64,000 bases of DNA, taken from the NCBI RefSeq assembly GCF_037975245.1, contig NC_092568.1, forward strand, positions 37,908,501 to 37,972,500, given 5' to 3'. The notes beneath the pieces were generated by a model that worked only from the letters and a program-made list of their open reading frames with translations, searched no databases and was not told the origin of the DNA. The stretch comes from Apostichopus japonicus. Taxonomy: Eukaryota; Echinodermata; Holothuroidea; Aspidochirotida; Stichopodidae. Both the position numbers and the translations under genes were made by a program. The stretch's first letter is position 1. Each line of letters begins with the position of its first letter. Shown here piece by piece: positions 45,861 to 58,339 of the stretch.

Positions 45861-45957
45861 TGTGTAAAAGTAAGTTGACCTGACGTTTCGATCCTAGCAG
45901 GATCTTCTTCAAAGGCTAAATGACAAGTAACTGTTACTGTTACCTTACTTTTACACA
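45861..45957 (-). mobile_element. Hammerhead-ribozyme-like retroelement fragment
   Basis: Perfect 14-bp inverted repeats TGTGTAAAAGTAAG (45861-45874) and its complement (45944-45957) flank a minus-strand motif at 45879-45915. It reads CCT, TTGAAGA, a stem GATCC-TGCTA-GGATC, CGAAAC, GTC and AGG. This is the hammerhead layout CUGANGA-stem II-GAAA-NUH, with stem I closed by CCT/AGG. The only core deviation is U for the first C of CUGANGA. Such minimal-stem-III hammerheads are known from Penelope-like elements and retrozymes. Confidence 0.6.
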
Positions 45958-46994
45958 GCATTAAATATTGACAGCTGCATGCATTATGGACTCTGTCTGA
46001 TCCTTGGTCCCTGCTTGCCTCCAAGTAATTTGTTACACCACTGCTGGTATCTACATGAAACAAAGTGCTGTGAAGATTTGCATGGCTTAAGCCTAAATTA
46101 TACCCAGAAAACTTTCCTCCGGTCTGTCAAACAATGAATTTCAGCGACGAGAATGTCTGTTCAAAAAAGGTGAAAAATTGTTGGCAGTATTTTTATTTCT
46201 TTATTTCAATGATAGAAAATTTGTAAAATGAGTGGAAATTTCAAAGGTGGAACATGGGAACATTTTCTCGGGCCATCAATAATCATTACGTATGGGATTA
46301 ATTATGATTCCAAGCATTTATTTTGCTTAAAACACTATGAATATTTATGCAACACTTCATGGATAATTCTGAACATTTGGAAGCAATAACTTGCATGTGA
46401 TGGGTTTTATGACTCATACAAAGTAGTCAAATATAGCTAGGTTATATTATGGCATGAATGAAAAGACTGAAGATACCCACCACCCAAAGAGTACAATGGG
46501 CCTTAAACATTTCACCACTCAATTATATGGTCCTGCAGCCAGTTATGGAATGCGACTGTAACATACTCATGGAGATCAAACAATATTTATTTCTGAATTG
46601 TGAGTTAATAATCTTATTAACACAAGCTGTGTTTTAGGTGGAATCAATGTTGACCAAATGTGGCATCACTATTGGCCTAATAATTTCTAAGGAGATCAGA
46701 AACAGTTACAAACAGTACACCAGTTATCCATAGTTTTACATTTTATCAGTATTTCTGTATAATTACGATAAGCTTTACATGAACATTTAGCATAATTTTG
46801 TGTCCTGGAGTGACTGGTAACTGTCTAAATTAGTACAGAACTTTGAATTTGAAAAGATTTATCAAAGATTTATAATATGTTGACAATAGTACTTTGTAAA
46901 GTGAGTTTCCATACAATTAAGGTATTAATAAATATGAGATAAAACAGTTCAAAGAAATTTTAGGAAGCAGTGTTGAGCTTGATATTTAACCAGA
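45958..46994. other. Intergenic, no gene recognised
   Basis: AT-rich sequence with short chance frames only. Confidence 0.6.
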
Positions 46995-47657
46995 TGGAAA
47001 ACCAGTGGCGGCGCCAAGGGGGGCTTGGGGGGCTTTAGCCCCCCCACTGAAGTAGTCAGCCCCCCATTAGCCCCCCAACTGAAAAAGGCAAAAAAAAAAA
47101 ACCCTCATTGAAACAATATAGCCTACCCAAATTTTTTCAGCCATAACGCAGTGCTACAATGGTCAATGGCAATTTTGATGAATTTTTCACATGATAATAG
47201 TCAGTGACTCAGTTGTGGTGCAGGAAGCCTTGTTTTGGTGACTGATAAAAACAATTCAGATTCCAGCTTTATCTGCCAGGTGTTGATGAGTTGTTTCTCA
47301 GGATTGCAAGTATAAAACACTCTACACTGGTGGCGCAATTCACCTTCAAATATTGTGGCCATTGGCCAAACATTCCATCAGCTCTTGTGTTCTAAATTTT
47401 CAACTGTGTTTTTTTCAAAAAATGCATATTTTTGGAGAAATTTTCAGGTGACAAAAGCCTCGCTAAATGCCACCATTTTGCATGTAGGCCTTTCCAGGAT
47501 TGGGAAAAATTTCAAAAGGGGGAGGGGGGCACCCCCTCCCCTTATACCCCTCCCCCAGGACGGCGATCACTCAATCTTGTAAGCCACCCAAAAAAATGGC
47601 TCAGCCCCCCCTTAGCCTCCTCAACTAAAAATTCCTGGCGCTGCCACTGTGGAAAAC
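46995..47657. mobile_element. Non-autonomous hAT-type DNA transposon with 8-bp TSDs
   Basis: The element is 47003-47649 (647 bp), flanked by the perfect 8-bp duplication TGGAAAAC at 46995-47002 and 47650-47657. Terminal inverted repeats are CAGTGGCGGCGCCAAGG and, reversed, CAGTGGCAGCGCCAGG. Eight-base duplications plus CAGTGGC ends are characteristic of hAT. Subterminal G-rich and C-rich runs (GCCCCCC) are typical. Internal frames encode no recognisable transposase. Confidence 0.92.
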
Positions 47658-50600
47658 TAAATAACTATGCTATTTTTAAAAAAAAAACTCATTTGGTCTT
47701 GGATATTTCCATTGTATATATTTGCTCTTTTAGTACTGTCCCCTCGCCTCAATATTAACCCTTTGGTAGGTCTAATGGACACCAAAACCTGTTCTCACAG
47801 GTTTGAATGGAAGACACGATCTCAGAATATTATAGATTTTGCAGCCGTCTTTCAACTGCATCTTGGCTTTAGATTGGAAACTAATATATTCTGCAGCTTC
47901 GGCACAGGATGACGTATTGAAGCCTTGGGCAGAACATGCTTCTGTGATTGTATTATAGACTGGCTGTATAGATTGTTCTTTTGCAACTTGAACTCACTGT
48001 CCCCAGCTAAGACAGAAAGCAAAACAGAGCAGGCCTCCAAATATAAAAACCTAAAATGTTTATCTAGCACTAGACCTTAAGTTTAACATTCTCTGCTTTG
48101 CAAAGTTGCATGACAAAATTATTTATGTATTTTTAACTTTGATCTACCTCATGAGTTGACAGAAAGTTTTAGAAAAATACATTTTTAAAACCCAACATAA
48201 AGGGAGTCTTACTATAATGCCTTCCTCACTTGCAGCTAGCAGACCCAAGTATAAATCACGTCTAAATTTGATATACTGGAGAGCAGCCACTAACTCTTTC
48301 CGTCAGCGATTCTTTTAGCCGACAGCTCCAGTTTTACAACCGCATGATATGGGATCGTCATAAATTTCCGCCATGCCCTTTTGGTAAAAGATTGTGCATT
48401 TGACGTAACTAATCATGGACTTCGTCTGCAAGGGACGCCCACCAGTTGAACTTTCATTAGTGATAGTCGTCTGGTAAAGATAAAATGCATCAATTCCCTG
48501 CAAGGCTGCAAACCATTCTCGACACTGTTACTTGGAATATCAGTGAAGGGGAGAAGAGGGGGAAGAAACTGAAAGGTATAATCTTTTAGACTGAAAAACT
48601 CATGTTCCATTTAAATTCCTGTCAGCAGATCATATCACAGCTTGACAGTCAGTTTTCTTCCTGAGCAAGCCACATAATATTTCATTCCTACTAATTCAAT
48701 ACATAAAACATTTAAGTACATACATCCTAACTTTGGTGGTATGTAAAATGACTCTATGGGGACAATTAATATTTAACCATGTGTGATAGATTTTGATGTC
48801 TCAAGATTGGATCCAATATTTTAAAAGGCGTGATTGACAGGCAATGGGGGCATTGCAGGTGATATCCATGTAGGGAGGTTGGGGGGGGGGGTAGTCCTAC
48901 AGAGGAAATTTAAAGTCTGAATGTGGAATGATGTGTTCAGAGGCATAGTTAGGCTGTAAAACAGATTTATATAAAAAAGTAGGTCTACACACAAAGATTA
49001 GCAAACAGTAACTTGTATTTTTTGTGTGTGTGGGGTATAAACGACTACATCATCCTGAACATGTTAAATGTTGAAAGAAAAAAAAGGAATGCTTGAAGGA
49101 GGATGGATATCACTTATATATCATTCTTAGTTTTTATGGATCTTGTAAAATCAATCAGATCTATTTTGTATTCCTCTTTGTTTTACTCATGTATTCCTTT
49201 GGGTATGACCCAACCAATGTGAATGTGAATGGATGTGAATGAAGGATTTTGTAACGGTGGGTATTGAACTGTGTCATTGAAGCCAGGTCCTATGAAGGGG
49301 GGAGTTGGGGGGGGGTGGTCTGGGAGTCCCCTAGAAACTATTCTGTATTCATGGTTTTACTCATGTATTCCTTTGTGTATGATCCATCCAACACATAGGA
49401 CCTTGATGCTTATTTAACGAGTAGGTCAAGCAAGATTGTGCTAATAAATAATAAACTCCAAAATTCTCCTGAGTGGTTTAGGTTGTGAGCTGCATCTCTA
49501 TGGGAGGGTCAGATGGGAATGAAGTACTTAAAAGAGGGGTGTTGCCATGGGGTCATTGAAGCTGGCTCCAATGTATGGGGAGTCTGGGTGTCCCCAAGAA
49601 AACAAAATTGAAGTCAAATTGTACATTATGAGGCACATTTAAGACTATAATTTATGCCTTTATAAGAGCTCTTACTGGGAGGTTGGGCTAATAAATATTT
49701 TCATGAAATCTTTTGTTGAAATTATTAGATCTTTATGAACTGTTTATTGAAATAATCTTGTCATGTTAAGAAATATCAGCATGTGCAACCCATCAAACCC
49801 AGTTTCTAATTTGTACAATTTATGGATCTATCTAACATACAGGTCACCCGTCCGCCGCCCCCCCCCCCCCTCGTCCTGGAACATCACCTCATAAAACCAT
49901 ACCTCTCTCTCACATAAAGACACAACTCAAAGTTCAATTCTGTTTCTAGTTCAATTGTATTTCAAGTTCTTTAAAACTGGCAAAATGAGATGCATAATTT
50001 TTCATTTTCATACTTAAACAAAAAATCTGTCATTCTTCCAAAATAAAGCTAAAGAATCAACCAGAAAAAGAAAACAAGAAAAATACCCAAGAGGTAATAA
50101 AATCAATGAATTAAGAGAATCCAGCTAAAGCATGAAGAAAGAGACAAACAAAAGTAAAAAGATCCAATTTTGTGCCTCATTCAATCAACTGAAACTTAAT
50201 ATCAAAATTTGGACAACTCATCTTCCAGAGTGTACTTGCTGTAAATAGGTACAGCATAAATGCAAGATATATGAAGAAAACGAAAACATCACATAGCTAC
50301 GGCCAAATGCATGATTTCTCCTATATAACTCTTCTATATCATTTTCTGGCATAATGAAACAGGAAAAAATAAACCCAAAATAAACCAATACCAAACTTCT
50401 AATTCACTGAACAGAAGAAAGTTACACAGATATCCAGAATGAACATCAAATGAACATATTGTGCTAATGCAAACCACTTAATCTTTGTCAGGATCAAATG
50501 TCAATGATACAACAAGGCAATTTATCAATTCATTAAGCATGGAATGGCAAGATTTTGATATCTTTCTGTGAGCTTGAAAACTTTTCTATTGTTCATAAAT

Positions 50601-53600
50601 AAAATATTTTTCCTCCGGCATCAAAGTTGATAAAATGTCACAGATCACCTGACCTGACTTTTCCTCTTTCTTTGAATTCCATTTTTATTGCCAAAGTGAA
50701 ATACAACCAAACTATCCAAAAACCCTTTTTTCGGTCCATATTGGGGCTATACTGTAGTTACCAAAAACTTGCATATGACACTTATTGTTTAATTTGCTTT
50801 TTACCCAGGTGACTCAAAGTGTGGAGTCACCAATCTTGCTGTGGGTTAGCAAGGCTTCCTCCCCCTTTAAAAAGGACATGACTGGTCACAGAGACCTAGC
50901 TCTGTTACAGTTTCAGTACCGTTAAATCGGCTTGATCGTACACTGTGGAACACTATGTACATTATTGATTGGGGTTCATTGCTGTAGCTTTGACAATCTT
51001 TCTGAGAGAAAATATCAAGATAATTTGGTAGTGAATAAGCCGAAATATACACAGTATAAGAAGAGTACAGTAACAAACCCACCCCCTCCCACCAACCCCC
51101 TCTCCCCCTCCCACCCTACTCTCACTCCAACCCTGCAAAGCCATGGTAGTCTACATGAGGACATCATTCATACATAACAACAAAGTCTCAAATAGACAAC
51201 TACTTAGAAGAAATCCTTCATAAAAATCCAATCCATAAGAAGTAACTGAAACCTATTAATTTCAAACTCATTTGTTTACTCAAGGACTAGTTGCCATAGC
51301 TACAATTCTGATTCAAATGCCAACTTCTAAGTCATACATCAAACAGGAATACGATGATACCGTTCCATAGATTTATAAATAATATAAAAAAAACATGAAT
51401 TGCAATTATGTGTGAAACTTACAAATGGAAGAAGAAATGAGAATGTTTTTACCAAAAGTGCACTTGCGTAGACCTTCTGACATTCCAAGTTTTTAAAATA
51501 GTTAATAAATGTGACTGGCGAGATATTGACACGGAAAGTAATCAAAGGAGAGTATTGAACCAAATAAGTCAGAAAAAGTTCAGAAAATGAAGAATTAGAT
51601 CTAATTCTTCGATGCACATCTCTTTAAAATCCCCCCATTTTTCTCTTGCCTTCGGAGAGTGATGTAAACTTGAAGATTTAAGACATAGAGTAATAAATTT
51701 GCATATTATAAAGAACAAAGAGTGGCATTAAAATTCCATGTGTACATGCATTCATTTTCAAAGTTAACACACATAATACAGATTGATGGCTTGTTTTAAA
51801 TCCTATACTTCCACAGATATGTTAGAAACAATGCATTTCAAAATCTTAAACTGCATACATATGACAAGGTATTAGTTCACAGGCTAAGAAGAGAGTAATA
51901 AACTTGTACATCATTTGTCAAGAGTTTAAACATTTGCATCATCAAACTCATTTTGCTGTTAAATTTTTGCATCTCTACTCATAATTCACAAAGGTGTAAA
52001 CAATACTGGGAAGAAAATCAAATAGCACCCCCCCCTTGACAAAATTCAAATTCAAGAGAAATTTGAAAAAAAGAAGATTGATGGTTAAATGTACCTTTTA
52101 TGCATACTCTGCAGTTTTTGATACAAAGTCTGAAGTTATTAAATATTTCCAACAAATTTCCACCTTAAGAGTTGATTGCTTTCCATAAAATCATACACAT
52201 CATCTTCAGATTTATTTGACAGAAATCTTTGCGACGAACAACTCTGCCAAAAAAGTAAAAAAAAAACCTTGCTCTGTTTCAGAAGATATCCTAGTTTAAA
52301 ATGTCATATCTGGGGAGCTGTCATTTTGTAAATCTTTTATGGAATATTGCCAAACGGATCTGAAACATTTTGCTTTATCTTAGCTTTTCTTTTCAAATTT
52401 TCGAAGTTAGAACGTTAAAGGTGTTGACACAGAAACCAATTCTGTTATATGATATAAGTTATCTCTTCCACGGTTTGTGTCTCCTTGAAATAATTTTAAT
52501 AATTGTAAATATAATTTAATGAATATAAACACTGAAAACATCCTGTGTTCTTCGCTTTTGTTCAATTAAAAATTAATCTTACCACTGACCTAATGATAGA
52601 ATACATTAAATAAATCTGATCTGCTTTTATTAACAAAAATATTTGGACACGAAATGAGGCTTCATATCCTTCTGAAACCTGGTAAAGTACTTCATCCACA
52701 CTGTTGTACTATACAGTCAAACAATCACAGTAGCGTAATTGATAGGATATGAAAATACTTTTGTTATTATGGTAAATTGACAACGTTGTCCATGTCTTAA
52801 ATGGCTCTCAAACATCTGAGGATTAGTTTATGTGGTTCTGTAATTAGGCAAGTTTAGCAACTCCTGCTATATAGCAAGCTCAAATCCAATTCAAACTGGA
52901 AACTCCATGATATGTAGATAGTACAGTAAAACTATATAGTACAGTAGAACTGTAATTCTGGTCATTTGTTTTTGTTCCTAAACACTTATCCATCATCATA
53001 ATTTTCTGCACAATACTTTCTTCAACTCAAATTTTCAGAATTACCTGAAAATAAGCAATTTTATTACAAATATCACCCATTGAGTATATTGCAGAAAACT
53101 GAAGACTGCACATTCACTGAGAGCAGAATTGATGTATTAAAGCGATCTAATAATTGCTAAACTTCATCGTGGGAACTGCTTGCTATTTAGTCTTCCTTGG
53201 CGGTTAGCCATAAAGTTGTTCATACATTTCCAAATATCATGTTTTCAATTTTAGACAAACAAGGTTATAAAGATATTAATGAACTACAACCTACTTTCAC
53301 AAATGACGCAAACACTTCTATCAAGTTACACAATGTTATAAACAAACTACAGTAACAGTGAAATAACAGAGAATGAACCTTTCTGTTCCCATGACGACCT
53401 ACAGTTCGAAACTGCAAAGAAAAGACCTGTAACTAATTGTCCAAACTGAATGCTGATGCACACCTTTGTAGGTTCAGATAACAGTTGACTAATTTTCAAA
53501 TACCCGAATCTATATGTAACCAGGTTGGTTTGATTAATAACTTTGCTGAATTAATTAATGCCATAAGTTAGCACTGCCCGTGTAAATATGACTGACGGGA

Positions 53601-56600
53601 GTCAAGGAAATATGAGGGCACATACAATATTAAGAAAAACATTCAATACATTGTTGATACATTATTACTGTCATATAGTTAGTTATGTTTATTACTAAAT
53701 TACATTTACCCACATTTGATTAAATCCTTGTCTATCCAAGGGCTGAAACATTTAAATATCAAAACAGGAGAAGACAATTAAAGGGGAGGTTCAGCATGCC
53801 CTCTTAAACATGCCCAGATAAACCACATTGTAGAGTATATAAATGTATCTGCTGCATCCCTGAATATGCTTTATCTTATACTTAATACCCGTTTGATTCA
53901 GCAATTAGATCCATTTCAGTTGTAAGCATACTGTCTACATAATGCTGATAATAATAGTACATGTAACTCACAGAACAGCCAACTTTCACAGCAAAGCATA
54001 CAAATATATATATATTTATTAGAAAAAAGTTTGTTTAACTATAAACTACTGGTCTGACACTCGAGTATAATATTTTCCCTCTCATTTCAGATATATCCTT
54101 TTGCCACTTCTCTTCTGTGAGTTAACACAAGAGTGGTGGTGGGTTATAGCAACTACAATACTTATCACAATATCTCAATCCAAAATTATTTTATAAAAAG
54201 CTCTTTCAAAGTTCCTTCAAAAAGAGACAGAGAGAAAAAAGAATATAAAAAGGAGTTCAATCTTCATCTAAGAACAATTTCAACACTATTTTCAGAATCG
54301 TTATTATGGATACAAGAAGTTTACTGATCCTGCAGTAATAGTCCAGATAAACTGTGCAGCGTAGAGATTCACTTTTCTGCGATATTACTAGACCAACTAT
54401 CTGCAATCTTTGGGTCGCGATCCAATGGTTTCGGTTCGCAAAGGATTTTCCATGGGTCAATAGCCCTGTGTGCGATATCTGAGGATTGCATTGTAGCCTC
54501 TACAAACCGAGATTGAAGAAATTTGTGAAAAGAAGGAAGCACAGCCAATCATCATATTAGCAAACATATTCCTGTGGCATTGTATTGATAATTTTAAGGG
54601 GCAGAGGAGTTGGGTGGGGAGAAGGATGATTGATGGGTAGGGGGATGAATGCCAAACTATGTGACTGTGCCAAGAAGGAGGTAGAATAATGTTGAGATCA
54701 TACAAATGAGACTTGTAACTATACCCCTGGTGAGATGTTAGCTCATTGTACCAACAAATTCTACTAGTCAAGTATTTCCTTCACAATAGGAATTGTTGAG
54801 TACTTCAGGAAAACTTTGTCCTTACAAAGTTAAGTTAGTAATATTAGCTATGGTTTACCAGTATCAAACTTCCATTACCACATCTAAACTGACAAGATAC
54901 TTCCTAGATTAATTAACAATGTTAGACTCCTATTAATAGCAACCTCCTTTCTTTTGCATGCAATCAAATCTCAAAACTGTTCCTGTCTGCTGGGAATATC
55001 TTGATTTTTTAATCGTTATTCAACAGGGTGTAAAACAAAGGCCTGAAAAGCACTACAAAATGTTTACTATCACCTATCACCATTGGCATTTCAGGGATAG
55101 GGAACATGCCTGAAAGGAAAATATAAAAATTATTTGGCATAAACACAGATGAAGCTCAGGGTATTACCTTTCCTGAGTGTGTTAAGAAGAAACAATTCTC
55201 TCTGAAGACATTTTTAAACTAGTTACAAAACAAGTTAATTTAGGCACTCCATAAAATTCTGTTTAAGAATAAAAACAATGTTTAAAAGATTCAGTCAGGT
55301 GAGGGGAGGGGGTGGGGAGGAGGGAGTGGTTGCATGTTACAAATGGAAGTCCAGTGTTGAGCAGTACTTGCAATATTTGTGTAATCTTTACTCACTCAAT
55401 TACAATTATAATGCTTGTTCTGTATAGTGTGTAGCATTTCTTGTCGCACTGGGTCATCAGTTTGATGAATCAGTGTCCAAGTAAAAAAGTCAGTTGTTTT
55501 AGTCAGCAAGCTTACTCTTGACATACACTAGACCTACCCTTACATCATCTTCACAATCTCATTTTCATGTAAGAAAAGGAACAACTAATACTAACAGCAC
55601 TGAGCAAGGAATTTTGCTACAAAAAGCAGTACCAGACCATTTACAATAGAATTAGTAGTAAACCAGGATGTGGCTCTACCATTGCACCTCTAATTGCACA
55701 GATCATATATGGTCTCTTTATATACAGAGCTCATATACTGTAAAATGCCAAAACATAGTCACTTGTAGATCATACTTATTGGCTGTCTTTGTTAGGGGTA
55801 ATTGGTCTCTCTTTATATGCTGAGCGCACATATCATAAGGTTACTGGTATTTCTTGGACACAGTATACCTGTTAATTTCCAAGTTTGCAATGCAGTTATG
55901 CCTTCTTGTCAAATATTGAAAACTAACTCCAAAATTAAGTATAATTCTTTTCAAAGTCTTGACATTTTTTTACTTTGCAGTCTTAGCTACATGTCTGATC
56001 TTCATCACAACCTAATACACACATCACCACAGCAAGATACCATAAAGTATTGACTTACAAAGGCACAGCAGGATACCCCCTCTACCCCTATTAAGACTTC
56101 CTTCCAGAAACAACTGAGTCACATTGTTGTATCAATAATAATTGTCAGCATAAGATATCCTCGCTGATTTCCTGTAGTCGCCAACAATAATGTCCAGTTT
56201 GCTACATCAGTTACTTATATGTGTTTTGTTCAATAAGTGCAGTAACATCCTAGTCATCTACTTTCATTTCCAGAGTTTCCTGTATAATGTTCTTTACTAT
56301 TGCAGAAATCTCTTGTCTCTCTGCCATTTATAGATGACCATGTACAAACAGTAACCTGCAGAGCGGTTTATATTCAATCATGATTGCTATTGACACTGAC
56401 AGCATAGTTAGAACTATTGCTGGCATGTTCCCATTCTCAAGTCACAGTTCCTTCTTGTAACTTCCATATTAAAGGTAGTCAGTATAGGCCCCAAATTATA
56501 GCACGCTATAATTTGTTAGAAGTTTTCATAAAGTACTTTACTGGAGGTCTTTACTCTCAAAATTGTTCTCAGACATTTTATAAGGAACACACAAGATGAC

Positions 56601-57406
56601 TGAATGTCCCAGTGAGAAAAATTTCCTTGAAGGTTGTAATCAAAACAGTTTAAGAATTTTGACCACAGGTGAACATATTTGAATATCTAGCATACTTGGG
56701 GCCAATATAGCATACTGTACCTTTCACTGAATTAAACTCTATTACAATACTTTTACTTGTCTATTCAGATTACTTCAGTTTAAAAGTACAGTAGCGGCGA
56801 CAGATATGCTAGATAGACCGAAAATGGTCGACACGCAAACACAACTTTTCCTTTCAATGTTTGTAATTCAACATCCATGATCTGTATCTCCTATAAGCAG
56901 AGTTGGTGATATTTTATCATATTTTGTAATTCATTCCCAGGTTTCTCTGTAGTTTCTTCCAAACTTCTCCATTTTTTGCCCTGGTCCAAATAGACGGTGT
57001 ATGAGACATAAACTTTGAAACACAACATCATTTACCACTCGGTAGAAACAAATTACCATTCCTAATAATGACTGTACAAGTCTACAACATACGGTTGTGA
57101 GTTTATACCGTAACGATGTTCGCATAGCAATTATTATTTACATTTTTTCATAATTTGTTCTCGGCTGGACTCTCTGTAGGTTAATGCCAACATTATTTAA
57201 GTACGTTACCTTCATTGGTTTTGATATTGCACAAATTGATCTTAGATATTAGTCATATTACCCTAACAATAACCAAGCCAGTGTCATGTAGGAAGTGGTT
57301 TTCAATTATGCAGGGATTGTCAACAAAGGCATTGATGTGTCAAATAGGTGACTGAAACCATAGAATGAAGTTCAAACTCCTTACTACTAAGAAGCTATAA
57401 TCTACA
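47658..57406. other. Long gene-poor intergenic region
   Basis: Nearly 10 kb of AT-rich sequence without a recognisable protein on either strand. It may include DESI2 3' UTR at its right end (TTTATT, a minus-strand AATAAA, occurs near 53698 and 54016). Local features: poly-G near 48880 and 49308, poly-C at about 49857-49870, and loosely duplicated segments around TTACTCATGTATTCCTTTG (49184 and 49359). Confidence 0.55.
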
Positions 57407-57831
57407 TAGGAATGCACCGGATCAACACTTTTTTGGATCAGGTCAGTCAGAATCGGATTTGGGTGGATCCCTCAGAAAACCTGATTTTTCCATGAGGAAA
57501 TGAAATCAGAGAAAACATTAATAAGGCCGAAGAAGACTAGTTTTCCCTTATTATAACTTGTGAATGTATGCCCAGAATGTAGTACAAGAAGGAAATTTAG
57601 ATTTACAATTCCTTGTTGACATTCTAATCTAAACAAGTTCACACTTGTTGGAATAGATACTCAATGACCACATTGAAGTTACTACCAACATGTTCTTAAG
57701 AGATAAATCTGAGCAGAAATAAAATTGTTTTGGTTGTTGTTGTTTTAGATCTGGCTGGAACCAGAACCGGACAATTTGTTCATTATATGGCCAGATAGGC
57801 TGGCTGGACCGGATATCTGGTGCATCACTTA
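57407..57831. mobile_element. Probable hAT-type MITE
   Basis: Left end TAGGAATGCACCGGATC and right end (reversed) TAAGTGATGCACCAGATAT form imperfect terminal inverted repeats around ATGCACCRGAT. The interior repeats GGATC/CCGGA words. The GATGCACCGGAT end type is common in hAT MITEs. No clean 8-bp target duplication was found, so limits are approximate. Confidence 0.55.
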
Positions 57832-58132
57832 TTTTCTATATTGACTGCACAGAGCAGACACAGACTCCTACTGGAATCTATCCTGAAACTTAACAAGAAA
57901 ACAGAGACTACTAAACCAAGAGATGAATAAACAAAAACGACTTCTGTGAAAGACAACTTCTCTCAACTCTTCTTCGGATAGGCAGTCAATTGTCGGATTA
58001 TTTCCATCAAAATCGGGTCACAACTCACACACGATTCCCTCCTGTTTTCCTGTACTTAATAAATTTCATGTACCTAGAACTATCACTTTTCAATTTTTAC
58101 AATTATTAGCTCGTTACTTGGCAAGAACTTGG
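57832..58132 (-). other. DESI2 3' UTR (probable)
   Basis: Sequence immediately downstream of the minus-strand DESI2 stop. No obvious minus-strand AATAAA in this stretch; polyadenylation is probably further left. Confidence 0.4.
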
Positions 58133-58339
58133 TCATAACTCTGTTGCATCTCTTGGCAAAAGTTTCTTCTCCGTGAATATAACTTGTTCCACGTTGGCAG
58201 CATCGTCATGTTCCGCTGCCTCTTCTAGAGCTAGCGGTGTCAGCCATTCCTTAGGCAGCATCTTCTCCAAAAACGGTAACCTTGCACCGGCAGATGCTAA
58301 TCTATTGATCCAAGACGGTATCTGTTTATTGCAAAGGAT
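58133..58339 (-). CDS. DESI2: DESI2 last coding exon
   Basis: Minus-strand acceptor CTGTTACAG. It encodes ILCNKQIPSWINRL through PKEWLTPLALEEAAEHDDAA to RDATEL and TGA. The preceding residues of the open frame (upstream of 58339) are intron, so its apparent Met start is not used. Confidence 0.95.
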   Translation of the reverse strand: MLCNKQIPSWINRLASAGARLPFLEKMLPKEWLTPLALEEAAEHDDAANVEQVIFTEKKLLPRDATEL

